The notes beneath the pieces are model-generated. The model made no database searches. It was not told the origin of the DNA and saw only the letters and a program-made list of their open reading frames with translations. Positions 39,583 to 48,018 of a stretch of DNA of 64,000 bases are shown here, one piece after another; positions within the stretch are counted from its first letter, which is position 1; each line of letters starts with the position of its first letter. Where the stretch lies: assembly GCA_963695505.1 (NCBI GenBank), contig CAVOGX010000014.1, positions 372,001 through 436,000 of the forward strand, written 5' to 3'. The DNA comes from JACSRF01 sp963695505. GTDB taxonomy: Bacteria; Chloroflexota; Anaerolineae; Promineifilales; Promineifilaceae. A program made the translations under genes and the position numbers.

Positions 39583-39879
39583 GCTTTTTTCCTCCGCAAG
39601 GGTAAAAAAACCTCGCTTTTTTCTTCTCCACGTTGTTGTAAATCATGAATGGTGCCAAAGCCAACCGGCTGCATTGATGTACACATATTGCATGGACATT
39701 TGTGTTGGGTCTGGACCAGGCTCCGGTGGTTGTATGGTTGCTAATTTTCAAAGCGAGAGCGCAATTTTCATTGCGCCCTGAGCAGATTGAAATTCTAGCA
39801 TAGATTCTATAACTCACCACTGTACAGGGATTTTTTAGGGGTTGGGCTGCATTCCCTCTGTAAATTCCTTAATGATAGA
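39583..39879. other. Intergenic region with a hairpin, no gene
   Basis: This is the upstream region of the LysM gene (minus strand). It contains a perfect inverted repeat GCGCAAT-TTTC-ATTGCGC at 39759-39776 that could end the glycosyltransferase-side transcript or be an operator. No ORF is convincing. Confidence 0.5.
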
Positions 39880-41328
39880 TTAGACTGCCCGCAGGCGGCG
39901 GCGCACCAGTGCCAAAAATCCCCAAAGTAGCAGAACGCCGGTATCGATCAAAGCCAGTAAAAGCAGGTTGCCCGAATTGGGAAACAATGTTTGAGCCAGG
40001 TAGCGCCAGTTGGCGGGATGCGCCACCATGGGATTCAAGCGGGTCAAATCCAAAGTGTAATTGTAGGAAAAGCCAATGTGCAGCAGAATGTTGCGCACGG
40101 AGATAAAAAAAAGGGCAAAAACTGCCAATTGGAGTAAAAGCGTTGTGCTGCGATACGGCCGTTTCCCCACCCATTGCAGCGTGTAAGCCAGAGGGATTAC
40201 CAACAGACCGTAGAATGGGACCAGATAACGGCCGTCGGCGGTGAAGCCGTGAGCTGTGTGGTGCTTGGCAAAGAGGAGCAAGTATAGTAAGAAAACGGCC
40301 GTCGTCAGGACAAAAGGCCGCCTCTGCTGCCGAGCGTACCACCAGAAACCGGGCAGAGACAGCAGCAGCACCGGGGACAGCAAAAACAGACCCTGGTTGT
40401 AGCATGGTCCGCCGCACCAGCCGCCGCTTTCACCAAAATAGAGCATCGCTTTCAGCCCGGCCAGCAATGGTGTGCTGAAAGTAGTGGCAAACTCGCCCGC
40501 CCAGGGGTAATTGATAGCGTAAGCGTAGGAGAGAGTGAATGGGCTGCCAAAATTAACGTTGTTGTAATAAGCAAGGAAGGCCGCCGGAAGCAATCCAGCT
40601 AAAACAAAGGGTGCCAATACAGAAAGCAGGCGCCGGGGGCGTGACGGCCGTATCCCCCACACCAGAACAAACAAAACAATCAGCAGCACCAGCAGCCCGT
40701 TGGAATACTCGACCACCACGGCCCAGCCCAGCACCAGCCCTAATGCGCCATAGCGCACCCAGGTTCCCTCAGGCTGCTGCACCAGCTCCAATGCCAGGTA
40801 CACCGCCAGCATGACCAAAAACGCCGAGAGGGCGTGGGAGAACAAAACGCTGCTGTATTTCCAATGAACCGTGCCCAGGCTCAGCACCAGGCAGGCCAGT
40901 AACGCCGCCGGTTTAGCCACCTGCAGGCGGCGCAGAAGTATGTAAAGCAGCACCAAGGTACCCGCCCCGACCCAGACAGGCAGCAGCATCACGTAGGGCA
41001 AAACAGGGTTGGCGGCATCGTGGCGAGAGGGCAGCAGGGCCAGTGGCTCCGGCATGATTTCTCCCAACAGGTAGAAAAGGGTGGCAGTAACGGCCGTTCC
41101 TGGGGGGCGGTCGCTGTATAAACGGTCGCCCACAATCGCCACGTCATTCCCTTCCGCATAATTGTCAAAGGGAGGCAGCTCGAAACGGCCGTTTTCCACT
41201 ATGGCCCGCGTCAGGGCGTAATGGCTGCCGTCATTGCTGCTGGTGATACCCGATGCCGTCGCAAAATACAGCGCCGAGAAAATAAGGAACAGCAAAACGG
41301 CCGTTAACCGATCCTGTTGGTCAAGCAC
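39880..41328 (-). CDS. Polytopic membrane glycosyltransferase-like protein (GT39/PMT-like)
   Basis: An intact protein of 482 residues with about 11 hydrophobic spans. The first external loop holds SNDGSHYALTRAIVENGRFE (an Asp close to the first helix) and DRLYSDRPPGTA, the pattern of GT-C enzymes that use polyprenyl-phosphate sugars. The substrate is unknown. The start is a GTG nine bases after the proC stop, with AGGAAT in the proC end, so the two genes are transcribed together. Seven ACGGCCGT copies make it one of the most motif-rich genes here, e.g. ENGRFELPP and GTAVTATL. Confidence 0.7.
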   Translation of the reverse strand: MLDQQDRLTAVLLFLIFSALYFATASGITSSNDGSHYALTRAIVENGRFELPPFDNYAEGNDVAIVGDRLYSDRPPGTAVTATLFYLLGEIMPEPLALLPSRHDAANPVLPYVMLLPVWVGAGTLVLLYILLRRLQVAKPAALLACLVLSLGTVHWKYSSVLFSHALSAFLVMLAVYLALELVQQPEGTWVRYGALGLVLGWAVVVEYSNGLLVLLIVLFVLVWGIRPSRPRRLLSVLAPFVLAGLLPAAFLAYYNNVNFGSPFTLSYAYAINYPWAGEFATTFSTPLLAGLKAMLYFGESGGWCGGPCYNQGLFLLSPVLLLSLPGFWWYARQQRRPFVLTTAVFLLYLLLFAKHHTAHGFTADGRYLVPFYGLLVIPLAYTLQWVGKRPYRSTTLLLQLAVFALFFISVRNILLHIGFSYNYTLDLTRLNPMVAHPANWRYLAQTLFPNSGNLLLLALIDTGVLLLWGFLALVRRRLRAV

Positions 41329-41337
41329 AGTCTATTC

Positions 41338-42174
41338 CTAGGCCACGTGCTCTTCTTTTTGGCCCCGCCCCAGCTCCACCGAACGTTCATAGGCCGCCCA
41401 AATGCCGCGCGATAATACTGTACGCAGCCCCCCCTTCTCCAAATGATACAATGCTGATGCCGTCGTGCCGCCTGGTGACGTCACCTGGTTGCGCAGCTCC
41501 GCCACATGCTTGCCCGACTGCGCGGCATACTCCACTGAACCCGACATGGTTTGAAATACCAACTTGGTGGCAATATGTCGCGAAAAGCCCAGATGCACCC
41601 CAGCGTCAATCATAGCCTCCATCACCATGAAGACATATGCCGGGCCGGTACCACTCAATGCCGTGGCCATATCCAGGTACCGCTCGTCGTCCATAAAAAT
41701 CTCCTCACCCAGCGACCCCAAAATGGCCTGAGCCTGCTGTTTGTGAGTTTCGTCCACCTCTGGCGTAGCCGTCCAAACCGTTATCCCCTGCCCAATTTGT
41801 GCCGGCGTGTTGGGCATGGCTCTTACCACCGATGCATGGGCGGCGCCATTGGCTAGTTTATGTATGGGTGTTCCGGCCAGAATGGACAGCAGCAAATCGC
41901 GCCGCCGCAAATGGCCGCGAATATCTGGCAGCACCTTGTCCAGCGTTTGCGGCTTTATGGACAATACCACCACTTGCCCGGCCTCGGCCGCTTCGGTGTT
42001 TTTGGTCGTCACGTGAATGGCATACTGCTCCTTCATGAAAGCCAGCCGCTCCTCCCACGGATCTGAGGCGATAATTTGACCCGGCGCAACAATTTTCTGG
42101 CTTAATAAACCGCGAATCATGGCCTCGCCCATAATTCCGGCGCCGATAAAGGCAATGGTTTGGTCTGCAAACAT
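41338..42174 (-). CDS. proC: Pyrroline-5-carboxylate reductase ProC
   Basis: An intact protein of 278 residues; ATG follows AGGAG. The Rossmann start IAFIGAGIMGEAMIRGLLSQ, the middle VVLSIKPQTLDKVLPDI and RAMPNTPAQIGQGITVW, and the C-terminal signature LRNQVTSPGGTTASALYHLE are all family marks. It makes proline from pyrroline-5-carboxylate with NAD(P)H. It lies 34 bases after the menC-like gene and heads the pair with the glycosyltransferase. It has no palindrome copy. Confidence 0.96.
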   Translation of the reverse strand: MFADQTIAFIGAGIMGEAMIRGLLSQKIVAPGQIIASDPWEERLAFMKEQYAIHVTTKNTEAAEAGQVVVLSIKPQTLDKVLPDIRGHLRRRDLLLSILAGTPIHKLANGAAHASVVRAMPNTPAQIGQGITVWTATPEVDETHKQQAQAILGSLGEEIFMDDERYLDMATALSGTGPAYVFMVMEAMIDAGVHLGFSRHIATKLVFQTMSGSVEYAAQSGKHVAELRNQVTSPGGTTASALYHLEKGGLRTVLSRGIWAAYERSVELGRGQKEEHVA

Positions 42175-42208
42175 GAGAATCTCCTGTTATTGGGATGCGG
42201 ATTGCCGG

Positions 42209-43333
42209 CTATTGGTTGCTGGTAAAACGGCGCAAAGTTACGGCTTCCAGCTCAGTCATATCAACTTCTACACCTAACCCCAAACCGGTGGGCACGGTAA
42301 TGGTGCTGTCCTCAGGGTTAAGCCGGAAGGGGGGGGTAATGTCGGGAACATAGTAGCGCTCGGTGGCGGAAATATCCCCAGGCAGCGTAAAGCCTGGCAA
42401 AGAAGCCAGGGCAAGCTGGGCTGCACGGCCGATCCCGGTTTCTAGCATGCCGCCAACCCACAGCCCTAATCCGGCCTCCACACCCAGATTGTGAATGCGG
42501 CGGGATTCAGCCCAACCGCTAACGCGAGAAGGCTTAACGTTGATGATATCGCACGCCTTCAGAGCAATGGCCATGCGCGCATGGTCCGCGGAGTGAATGC
42601 TTTCGTCAAGGCAGAGGGGGGTTCTAATTTGGGGGCGAAGCTGGCTGTGGTCGTAAATATCTTCATAACCCAAGGGTTGCTCCAGCATGAGCAGGTCAAG
42701 GCCATCCAGCTCCTGGAAGGTGGATGTGTCGGCCAAGGTGTATGCAGAATTGGCGTCCAACATAATAGGCAAATCGGGGTAGGCGGCACGGGCGGCACGG
42801 GCCAACCCCACGTCGTGGCCGGGCTTAATTTTGAGCTTGATACGGCCGTATCCCTGCACCAGGTAAGTCTCTATGACGCCCAACGTTTCCATGATCGAAG
42901 GCTGAATGCCAATACTCACCCCCACTTTCACCCGGTTCCGGGGGCCATCAGCGTAGGGCGCTGCCAGCTTTTGCGCCAGTGAAAGGCCGTCCCGCTGCGC
43001 GGTCAGGTCCCAAACGGCCTGTTCCAGCCCTGCTTTAGCCAGGGGATGCCCGCGCACGGGCTTGAACCAGCCTGCCAGATCTTGCGGCTCTTGTAGATCC
43101 TGGCCCAACATAGCCGGAATCAAAAAGTCGGTCATGATGTGCCATGCTGTTTGCACGGTTTCGTAGCTGTAGCCAGGATCGTTAGTGGCCACGCACTCGC
43201 CCCAACCGGTCAGCCCTTCACTGTAAACGGCCGTTATGATGCAATCACGCTGTCGCTGCGAACCAAAGCTGGTGGTGAAATCGCTCACCAGCGGCATGCT
43301 GATGTGGTAAAGGTCAACCTGTTCGATTTTCAT
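42209..43333 (-). CDS. menC: o-Succinylbenzoate synthase / N-succinylamino acid racemase family enzyme
   Basis: An intact protein of 374 residues of the enolase superfamily, muconate-lactonising subgroup. Visible are GYGRIKLKIKPGHD (KxK base), IMLDANSAY (metal Asp), LMLEQPL (metal Glu), LCLDESIH (metal Asp) and INVKPSRVSGWAES (second Lys). The start MKIEQVDLYHISMPLVSDF is typical of the MenC type 2/NSAR family. It may dehydrate SHCHC for menaquinone or racemise N-succinyl amino acids; sequence alone cannot separate these. No other men gene is in the window, while a COG3375-like GNAT that often accompanies NSAR enzymes is 3.8 kb away. ATG 43333; the longer frame is not used. Confidence 0.88.
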   Translation of the reverse strand: MKIEQVDLYHISMPLVSDFTTSFGSQRQRDCIITAVYSEGLTGWGECVATNDPGYSYETVQTAWHIMTDFLIPAMLGQDLQEPQDLAGWFKPVRGHPLAKAGLEQAVWDLTAQRDGLSLAQKLAAPYADGPRNRVKVGVSIGIQPSIMETLGVIETYLVQGYGRIKLKIKPGHDVGLARAARAAYPDLPIMLDANSAYTLADTSTFQELDGLDLLMLEQPLGYEDIYDHSQLRPQIRTPLCLDESIHSADHARMAIALKACDIINVKPSRVSGWAESRRIHNLGVEAGLGLWVGGMLETGIGRAAQLALASLPGFTLPGDISATERYYVPDITPPFRLNPEDSTITVPTGLGLGVEVDMTELEAVTLRRFTSNQ

Positions 43334-43401
43334 ACACTCTATTGTAACGCAAAAAGAGGAGTGGGTAGAGAGAGGAGGAAAAAGAGGAGAGAAAAGAGAG
43401 C

Positions 43402-43435
43402 AGAGAGGAGAGAGGTGCTTTATTCTCTCCTCTCT
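43402..43435 (-). terminator. Terminator hairpin in a homopurine tract
   Basis: AGAGAGGAGAGA and TCTCTCCTCTCT form a perfect 12-base stem with a 10-base loop between the PCuAC stop and the menC start. On the minus strand it is followed by a pyrimidine-only run (complement of 43367-43400), which can serve as the U-rich tail of the copper operon's terminator. Confidence 0.7.
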
Positions 43436-43442
43436 AGCCAGG

Positions 43443-43931
43443 TTAGCCGCCGTTGTCCATGCCGCCATCCATATCCATGGGCATGTCGGCATTGTCGCGG
43501 ATTTCGGCCGTGACTTCGATGGTTCCCGCCTTTTCAAATTCCAGGGTCAGGGGAATTGTGTCTCCAGCAGTGAATTCTTGCAGCTTGTCGATGCACATGA
43601 CGTGCAAGCCGCCCACCTTCAGCTCCACGGTTTCGCCATCGGGCACAGAGATGTAGCCATCAGGTACTGGGCGCATACCCATCATGTCATTTTCACGGCT
43701 GTACATCTCATGCAATTCAACGACACCGCACACATCCGCGCCAGCGTTAAGCAGTTTATCGTCTTCGCCAGTGTTGTTGACAATGGTCATATAAAATGCG
43801 CCATTGGCCGCCGCCATAGGGGAGGTACGTCCCCACACGTCACTCACTTCCATCTCGCCAGTTCCGCCCCCGCAGGCTGCCAACAAAACAACCAAAACTA
43901 CCAGGAACCAGACATTTTTCAGATGCTTCAT
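43443..43931 (-). CDS. PCuAC-type periplasmic copper chaperone, lipoprotein
   Basis: An intact protein of 162 residues; ATG follows AAGGAG. Lipobox VVLVVLLAAC, then a cupredoxin-like fold with the copper ligands HEMYSRENDMMGMRP and GGLHVMC (H-x-M ... H-x-M pattern). PCuAC proteins carry Cu(I) to the CuA/CuB sites of cytochrome oxidase together with SCO. The tail is Met/Asp/Gly-rich (DMPMDMDGGMDNGG), perhaps extra copper binding. It is the last gene of the copper operon, about 70 bases after the second SCO. Confidence 0.9.
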   Translation of the reverse strand: MKHLKNVWFLVVLVVLLAACGGGTGEMEVSDVWGRTSPMAAANGAFYMTIVNNTGEDDKLLNAGADVCGVVELHEMYSRENDMMGMRPVPDGYISVPDGETVELKVGGLHVMCIDKLQEFTAGDTIPLTLEFEKAGTIEVTAEIRDNADMPMDMDGGMDNGG

Positions 43932-44000
43932 ACAGATTCTCCTTTCTAGAAAAATTATGATGTATATATGCCTGGGAAAGCTCCCCCAGACAGTTGACAA

Positions 44001-44609
44001 CTATTCTTGCGCGAACATCCACCGCAAGTCGGCGGCGATATCGCGGTAATCGGCGTCAAAGGGGTAGGCAACGCGGGCCTGCTGCTGCGGGTCAATGAGA
44101 TAGGCCCGGGCGGTGTGGTCAATGAGATAACCGGTAGCGGCCGTTCCCTCGTGGCGCTCGTAGTACAAACCATAAGGCGCACCTGCTGCGTCAATTTCCG
44201 CTTTGGCGCCGGTAACTCCCACAAAAGTATCGTCAAAATGACTGACGTAATCGGCCAGATGCGCCGGTGTGTCACGCTCCGGGTCTACCGACACCATGAT
44301 CACCTGCACGCGGGCAGCCTCCTCCCCTAATTCCCGGCGCACCTGCGCCAGCTCCACCAGGGTCGCCGGGCACACGTCAGGGCAGTAAGTGTACCCAAAA
44401 TAAAGAAATACGTATTGTCCGGCAAAGTCGCTTAGACTTACCGGTCCGGCAGCACCGGTCAGGGTGAAGTCAGGAACAGCCTGGGGCGGCTCCAGCACAG
44501 TTCCGGCAAATTCGTGGGTATGAGGGGCACATCCTCCCATGAGCAGCAGCAAGCCTAGCAGTACGGCCGTTACCCAAAAGCGGGCGTCGAGGTTATTCCG
44601 TCGTTTCAT
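44001..44609 (-). CDS. SCO1/SenC copper-insertion lipoprotein (copy downstream)
   Basis: An intact protein of about 202 residues. Lipobox LLLLMGGC, then a thioredoxin fold with FGYTYCPDVCPATLVEL (CxxxC copper site), MVSVDPERDTPAHLADYVSH and the distal copper His in TGYLIDHTARAYLIDP. SCO proteins mature CuA of cytochrome c oxidase. ATG 44609 overlaps the end of the upstream YtkA-like gene by 17 bases, implying translational coupling. It is about half identical by eye to the SCO at 45043; a duplication within the operon is likely. Confidence 0.93.
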   Translation of the reverse strand: MKRRNNLDARFWVTAVLLGLLLLMGGCAPHTHEFAGTVLEPPQAVPDFTLTGAAGPVSLSDFAGQYVFLYFGYTYCPDVCPATLVELAQVRRELGEEAARVQVIMVSVDPERDTPAHLADYVSHFDDTFVGVTGAKAEIDAAGAPYGLYYERHEGTAATGYLIDHTARAYLIDPQQQARVAYPFDADYRDIAADLRWMFAQE

Positions 44610-45042
44610 CTTCACACTCCGCCTCGGCCGCAACGCTCAGATCGAACTGCTCCTCGGTCCAGGTGCCATCAGGCAGGGTAGCGCGCACGGTGACTACCCA
44701 ATCGCCGGCCATGGTCCAGGTAAAGGGCACGCTGTAAACGCCGTCCGCACCGCCCTGAGTATCCGCCAGCACAGGTGTCATGCCGGCGTGGGTCATGTCA
44801 CCTTTTATGTCAATTTGGGCATCGTTCACCGGCTGCCCGGCCGCATCGCTGACGCGCACGCTCATTTCGCCGCTGCCGTCCAAAGAGGGGAACAGGGGGG
44901 AGATAAGTTCGATGGTGAGGTCGGCCGTGCCCCCACTTTGGCTTTGGCGACACCCCCCCAACAGCAGCAATGAGAAAAGCAATAGCCCCCATCGCGCAAT
45001 ATTTGCCGTCTTTCTGCTTTGCTCTATAACTTTCTTCCCCAT
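44593..45042 (-). CDS. YtkA/FixH-like lipoprotein
   Basis: An intact protein of 149 residues. Lipobox LLLLGGC, then an Ig-like beta domain with VRVSDAAGQPVNDAQIDIKG, DMTHAGMTPV, GVYSVPFTWTMAGDWVVTVR, as in YtkA-like/FixH proteins that accompany oxidase and copper genes. THAGM offers possible copper ligands. The stop of the upstream SCO gene and this ATG are adjacent (45043/45042), and its end overlaps the next SCO. Role in copper delivery is inferred from position. Confidence 0.8.
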   Translation of the reverse strand: MGKKVIEQSRKTANIARWGLLLFSLLLLGGCRQSQSGGTADLTIELISPLFPSLDGSGEMSVRVSDAAGQPVNDAQIDIKGDMTHAGMTPVLADTQGGADGVYSVPFTWTMAGDWVVTVRATLPDGTWTEEQFDLSVAAEAECEDETTE

Positions 45043-45636
45043 TCAACTACTCCGCAGCACATTTTCCAGGTCGGACTTAATTTGCTCTCGCTCCATGCCA
45101 AAGGGAAAGGAAAGCCAGTATTCCCCCTTTTGATCAATGACAAAAACCCTGGCAGTGTGGTCAATGAGATAGCCTGTTGCCGCCGTGCCTTCGTGGCGCT
45201 CATAAAATACGCCATATTGGGCGGCCACTGTGCCAATTTCTTGCTCCGTTCCAGACAGCCCAATAAAGGACGGGTAGAAATGGGTGACGTACTCGGCTAA
45301 CTGGGGTGGCGTGTCCCGTTCCGGGTCCACGGTGACCATGATCACCTGGATATTTTCAGCGTCGTCTCCCATCTCGCGCAAAACCTGCCCCAAATCGGCC
45401 AGCGTGCCGGGGCAAATGTCCGGGCAAAAGGTGTAGCCAAAGTAAAGCAGCACCACTTTGTCGCCAAAATCGCTCAGGCTGACGGGCCCGTCGGCGCCGG
45501 TCAGGATGAAGTCGGCTGCAGGCTGCGGGCTGGGCCACAAAGTGCCATAATATTCCGGTTCCGCCGGTTGGCACGCCCCCAAAAGTAATAGTAAAAGCAG
45601 TATCGCAAAATATTGTTTCATAGGGTAATCATCCAT
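45043..45636 (-). CDS. SCO1/SenC copper-insertion lipoprotein (copy upstream)
   Basis: An intact protein of 197 residues. Lipobox LLLLLLLGAC, copper site FGYTFCPDICPGTLADL, VTVDPERDTPPQLAEYVTHF and TGYLIDHTARVFVIDQ. The ATG at 45636 overlaps the stop of the upstream polyferredoxin gene (TAATG), so it is translationally coupled; an ATG five codons further in would also fit the signal peptide. Two SCO copies in one operon may serve two oxidases or two copper sites. Confidence 0.93.
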   Translation of the reverse strand: MDDYPMKQYFAILLLLLLLGACQPAEPEYYGTLWPSPQPAADFILTGADGPVSLSDFGDKVVLLYFGYTFCPDICPGTLADLGQVLREMGDDAENIQVIMVTVDPERDTPPQLAEYVTHFYPSFIGLSGTEQEIGTVAAQYGVFYERHEGTAATGYLIDHTARVFVIDQKGEYWLSFPFGMEREQIKSDLENVLRSS

Positions 45637-47060
45637 TAACCAAACATCGTGCCACGCATCTCCATAGGCAAGTACATGACAATCATGGCCGCCGCTGCCA
45701 GAGCCACGATGAGTATAATCCAGGGTAATTGGGCAGCGAGATTGTCGCGAAACGGCCGTGCCCGTTGCCCCACCACGTGCAAACTTAGCGCCACACCAGC
45801 CAGCAGCACTATCAACTCTAGCGGGTCCAGCCAGCTAGCAGGCAGCACTGCCCCCAATGCCCAATTAGGCTGCCCCAACCACGCCGCGCCCACATCCAGC
45901 AAAAAATTTTGCAAAACTGGAATGATGGTCAGCGCGCCGGTGAGAAAATGAAACCCGGCATAATGCACCAGCCAAATAGCAAAAGCCAGGGGCATGAAAG
46001 CAGGCGCATAGCGGGCCAGCGTCAACCGCAGTGGTTCGCTGCGCCGCGCCAAACGGCGGCTGATTTGCGCTGCGCCTAGAGCCAGGCCCACTGGCAGCAG
46101 GCCATGCAGCACGGCAAAGAGCAGCAGCAGCAGTATGCCTTCATTGGTGATACCCAAGACGTCAGCCAGCCAGGCCTGCAACTGGAATACAGGAGGCACC
46201 ATGCCGAAGGCATTGCCCACGCCGATGAAGGCAAAGATGATGACCAACAGGTTTAAGTCCCAGCGGCGGGGCCAGGCCCCAGTCTGGCTAACCTCGGTCA
46301 GGGGGTTGCGCCAGGCCAGGGCTACGTTGTCATGGGGACAAGCGCGGGCGCAGTCCAGGCAAAAGACGCAATCGATGTTGCTTTGGATCTGCGGGGCAAA
46401 GAGTTCTGTGCCGCAACCGGCCACGGCGGCGCTGCCGTTGACGCACTCCTTGCCGACGCAGGTACGGCACACGTCCTGGCTGTGCACTGTGATTTGCAAG
46501 GGGGAGACGGTGCTGGCAACAAAGTTGAAAGTACCCAGAGGACATACGTATTTACAAAAGGGCGACTCGTTGAAAAATGCTTCCAGAACGAAGGCGGCAA
46601 CAAAGTAACCGACAATGAGCCAGGCTGTAAGCCAGGGGCTGGCCCAAAGGTCAAGCCATTCGTAAAGCCAAAAAAAGGTAAACAGGAGCGCAATGGCGGT
46701 CCATTTGTTGCGTAACGGCCGTGGCCAACGGCGGCCAGACAAACTGAACCGGCGGGCCAGAGTGCGCGGCAGGGTAAAGGGGCAGTTCATGCAAAAGAGA
46801 TTGCCGAAAAACAGCAGCGCAAACATGACGAAGCCGCGATAATGCACCCAAGCCAGCACAGTGGCGATGTTGGTCGGAGCCAGGCGGGGGCCGGTAAAGC
46901 CATCATACAGCATGAGCAAGGCAACGCTAAGCAGCATTAATTGGCCTACCAGCCGCCCCCAGCGCCAGCGCAGCAGCCGCCCGATAAGGGGGGCTTGCAG
47001 CAAGTCATGGCGGGGCTGCGGCCGGTATAAAGCCGCGTCAAAATTTGCGGGCATACGCAC
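45636..47060 (-). CDS. Polytopic 4Fe-4S polyferredoxin (NapH/NosR C-terminal-like)
   Basis: An intact protein of 474 residues with about seven membrane spans. Cysteine motifs: NLFCMNCPFTLPR, SPFCKYVCPLGTFNFV, CRTCVGKEC, and a ferredoxin box CVFCLDCARACPHD. Such proteins move electrons across or along the membrane for copper or nitrogen-oxide enzymes (NosR, NapH, CcoG). Here it heads an operon of two SCO proteins, a YtkA-like protein and PCuAC, so a role in reducing copper or cysteines for oxidase assembly is inferred. N2O-reductase genes are not seen. Confidence 0.8.
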   Translation of the reverse strand: MRMPANFDAALYRPQPRHDLLQAPLIGRLLRWRWGRLVGQLMLLSVALLMLYDGFTGPRLAPTNIATVLAWVHYRGFVMFALLFFGNLFCMNCPFTLPRTLARRFSLSGRRWPRPLRNKWTAIALLFTFFWLYEWLDLWASPWLTAWLIVGYFVAAFVLEAFFNESPFCKYVCPLGTFNFVASTVSPLQITVHSQDVCRTCVGKECVNGSAAVAGCGTELFAPQIQSNIDCVFCLDCARACPHDNVALAWRNPLTEVSQTGAWPRRWDLNLLVIIFAFIGVGNAFGMVPPVFQLQAWLADVLGITNEGILLLLLFAVLHGLLPVGLALGAAQISRRLARRSEPLRLTLARYAPAFMPLAFAIWLVHYAGFHFLTGALTIIPVLQNFLLDVGAAWLGQPNWALGAVLPASWLDPLELIVLLAGVALSLHVVGQRARPFRDNLAAQLPWIILIVALAAAAMIVMYLPMEMRGTMFG

Positions 47061-47129
47061 TTGGTAGTGGCTCCAACCGTTTCAAAGTCAATAGGATTCT
47101 AGCAAAACAGTCAACGGGGGCAAGTTTGC

Positions 47130-48017
47130 TTAGGCGCTTTCGTGGGTCAGCAGGTAAAAGCTGCGGCGGTTTCCGGCCGGCCCCGCGTCGGTGACAAAGT
47201 CGGTGACGACAAAGCCATCAGCAAAAAGCTGCGTGAAAAGCTGGCGCGTGTGCGCCCGCCACTGTTGGGCCAGGGCCAGATCGTGTTTCTTGAGGTTCTG
47301 AAAGTCGGCTGGGACTTCGACCAGCATCAAATTGCTGGGGCGGCTGACGTAATTGGGCGGTGGCATGGGAAAGCCATCCTGGTTAAAAACGGCTTCATTA
47401 ACCAGCAGCGCGCCGGATTGGAGGAGAATGGACAACGGTAACGGCCGTCTGGCATTCTCCATTTTGCGCGTTACCCGGCTGCTCGTCACCCACCACTCCA
47501 CTTCAAAGCGGTCAGTAGGCAGACCAGCGTTAATGCCGCCCAGGTCACCGTGAAAATTCAGGCGGTAAGTGCGGCAAATAGCCCCTAATTTGCTGATGTT
47601 GAAGTAGGCGTTGCGGCTTTCCAGGGGGTCATAGGTCCAGGTAATCAAGCGCACGCCGATATCCAGGGCAAACTGCCGCTGCGCCACCTTAAGCCGGTAG
47701 CCAATGTTGTGGCTCTGGTATTCAGGCCGCACGCCGGCCATCACCGAATAGAGCTTCAGCCGCGCTGCCGCCACCTGGTCGCGCCGGTCTGGGGCGTCAA
47801 TAGTGCCCAGCACGCCCAGGCAAAAGCCTACCAATTGATCGCCTTCATACGCGCCAATAAGGGGCGAGCCATTGTGCTGCAAAGCGTGGAGCACGTGCAC
47901 GCCTACGATTTCCAGGTCGGGAATGCCCCAGGCGGCGCGTTGTACTTCTTCCACCTGCTGCATATCGCTGAGGGTGGCGATGGGGCGTATGTCAATGACA
48001 GATTGGCTGCTCATGGT
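47130..48017 (-). CDS. COG3375-like GNAT acetyltransferase
   Basis: An intact protein of about 295 residues. MSSQSVIDIRPIATLSDMQQ opens a GNAT fold; VQRAAWGIPDLEIVGVHVLH and the acyl-CoA loop VRPEYQSHNIGYRLKVAQRQ are followed by ITWTYDPLESRNAYFNISKL and GAICRTYRLNFHGD, the pattern of the predicted GNAT family COG3375. Relatives of this family are encoded beside N-succinylamino acid racemases and thought to acylate amino acids. The ATG at 48017 lies one base after the prepilin peptidase stop, so the two share a transcript. Confidence 0.75.
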   Translation of the reverse strand, partial: TMSSQSVIDIRPIATLSDMQQVEEVQRAAWGIPDLEIVGVHVLHALQHNGSPLIGAYEGDQLVGFCLGVLGTIDAPDRRDQVAAARLKLYSVMAGVRPEYQSHNIGYRLKVAQRQFALDIGVRLITWTYDPLESRNAYFNISKLGAICRTYRLNFHGDLGGINAGLPTDRFEVEWWVTSSRVTRKMENARRPLPLSILLQSGALLVNEAVFNQDGFPMPPPNYVSRPSNLMLVEVPADFQNLKKHDLALAQQWRAHTRQLFTQLFADGFVVTDFVTDAGPAGNRRSFYLLTHESA

Positions 48018-48018
48018 T

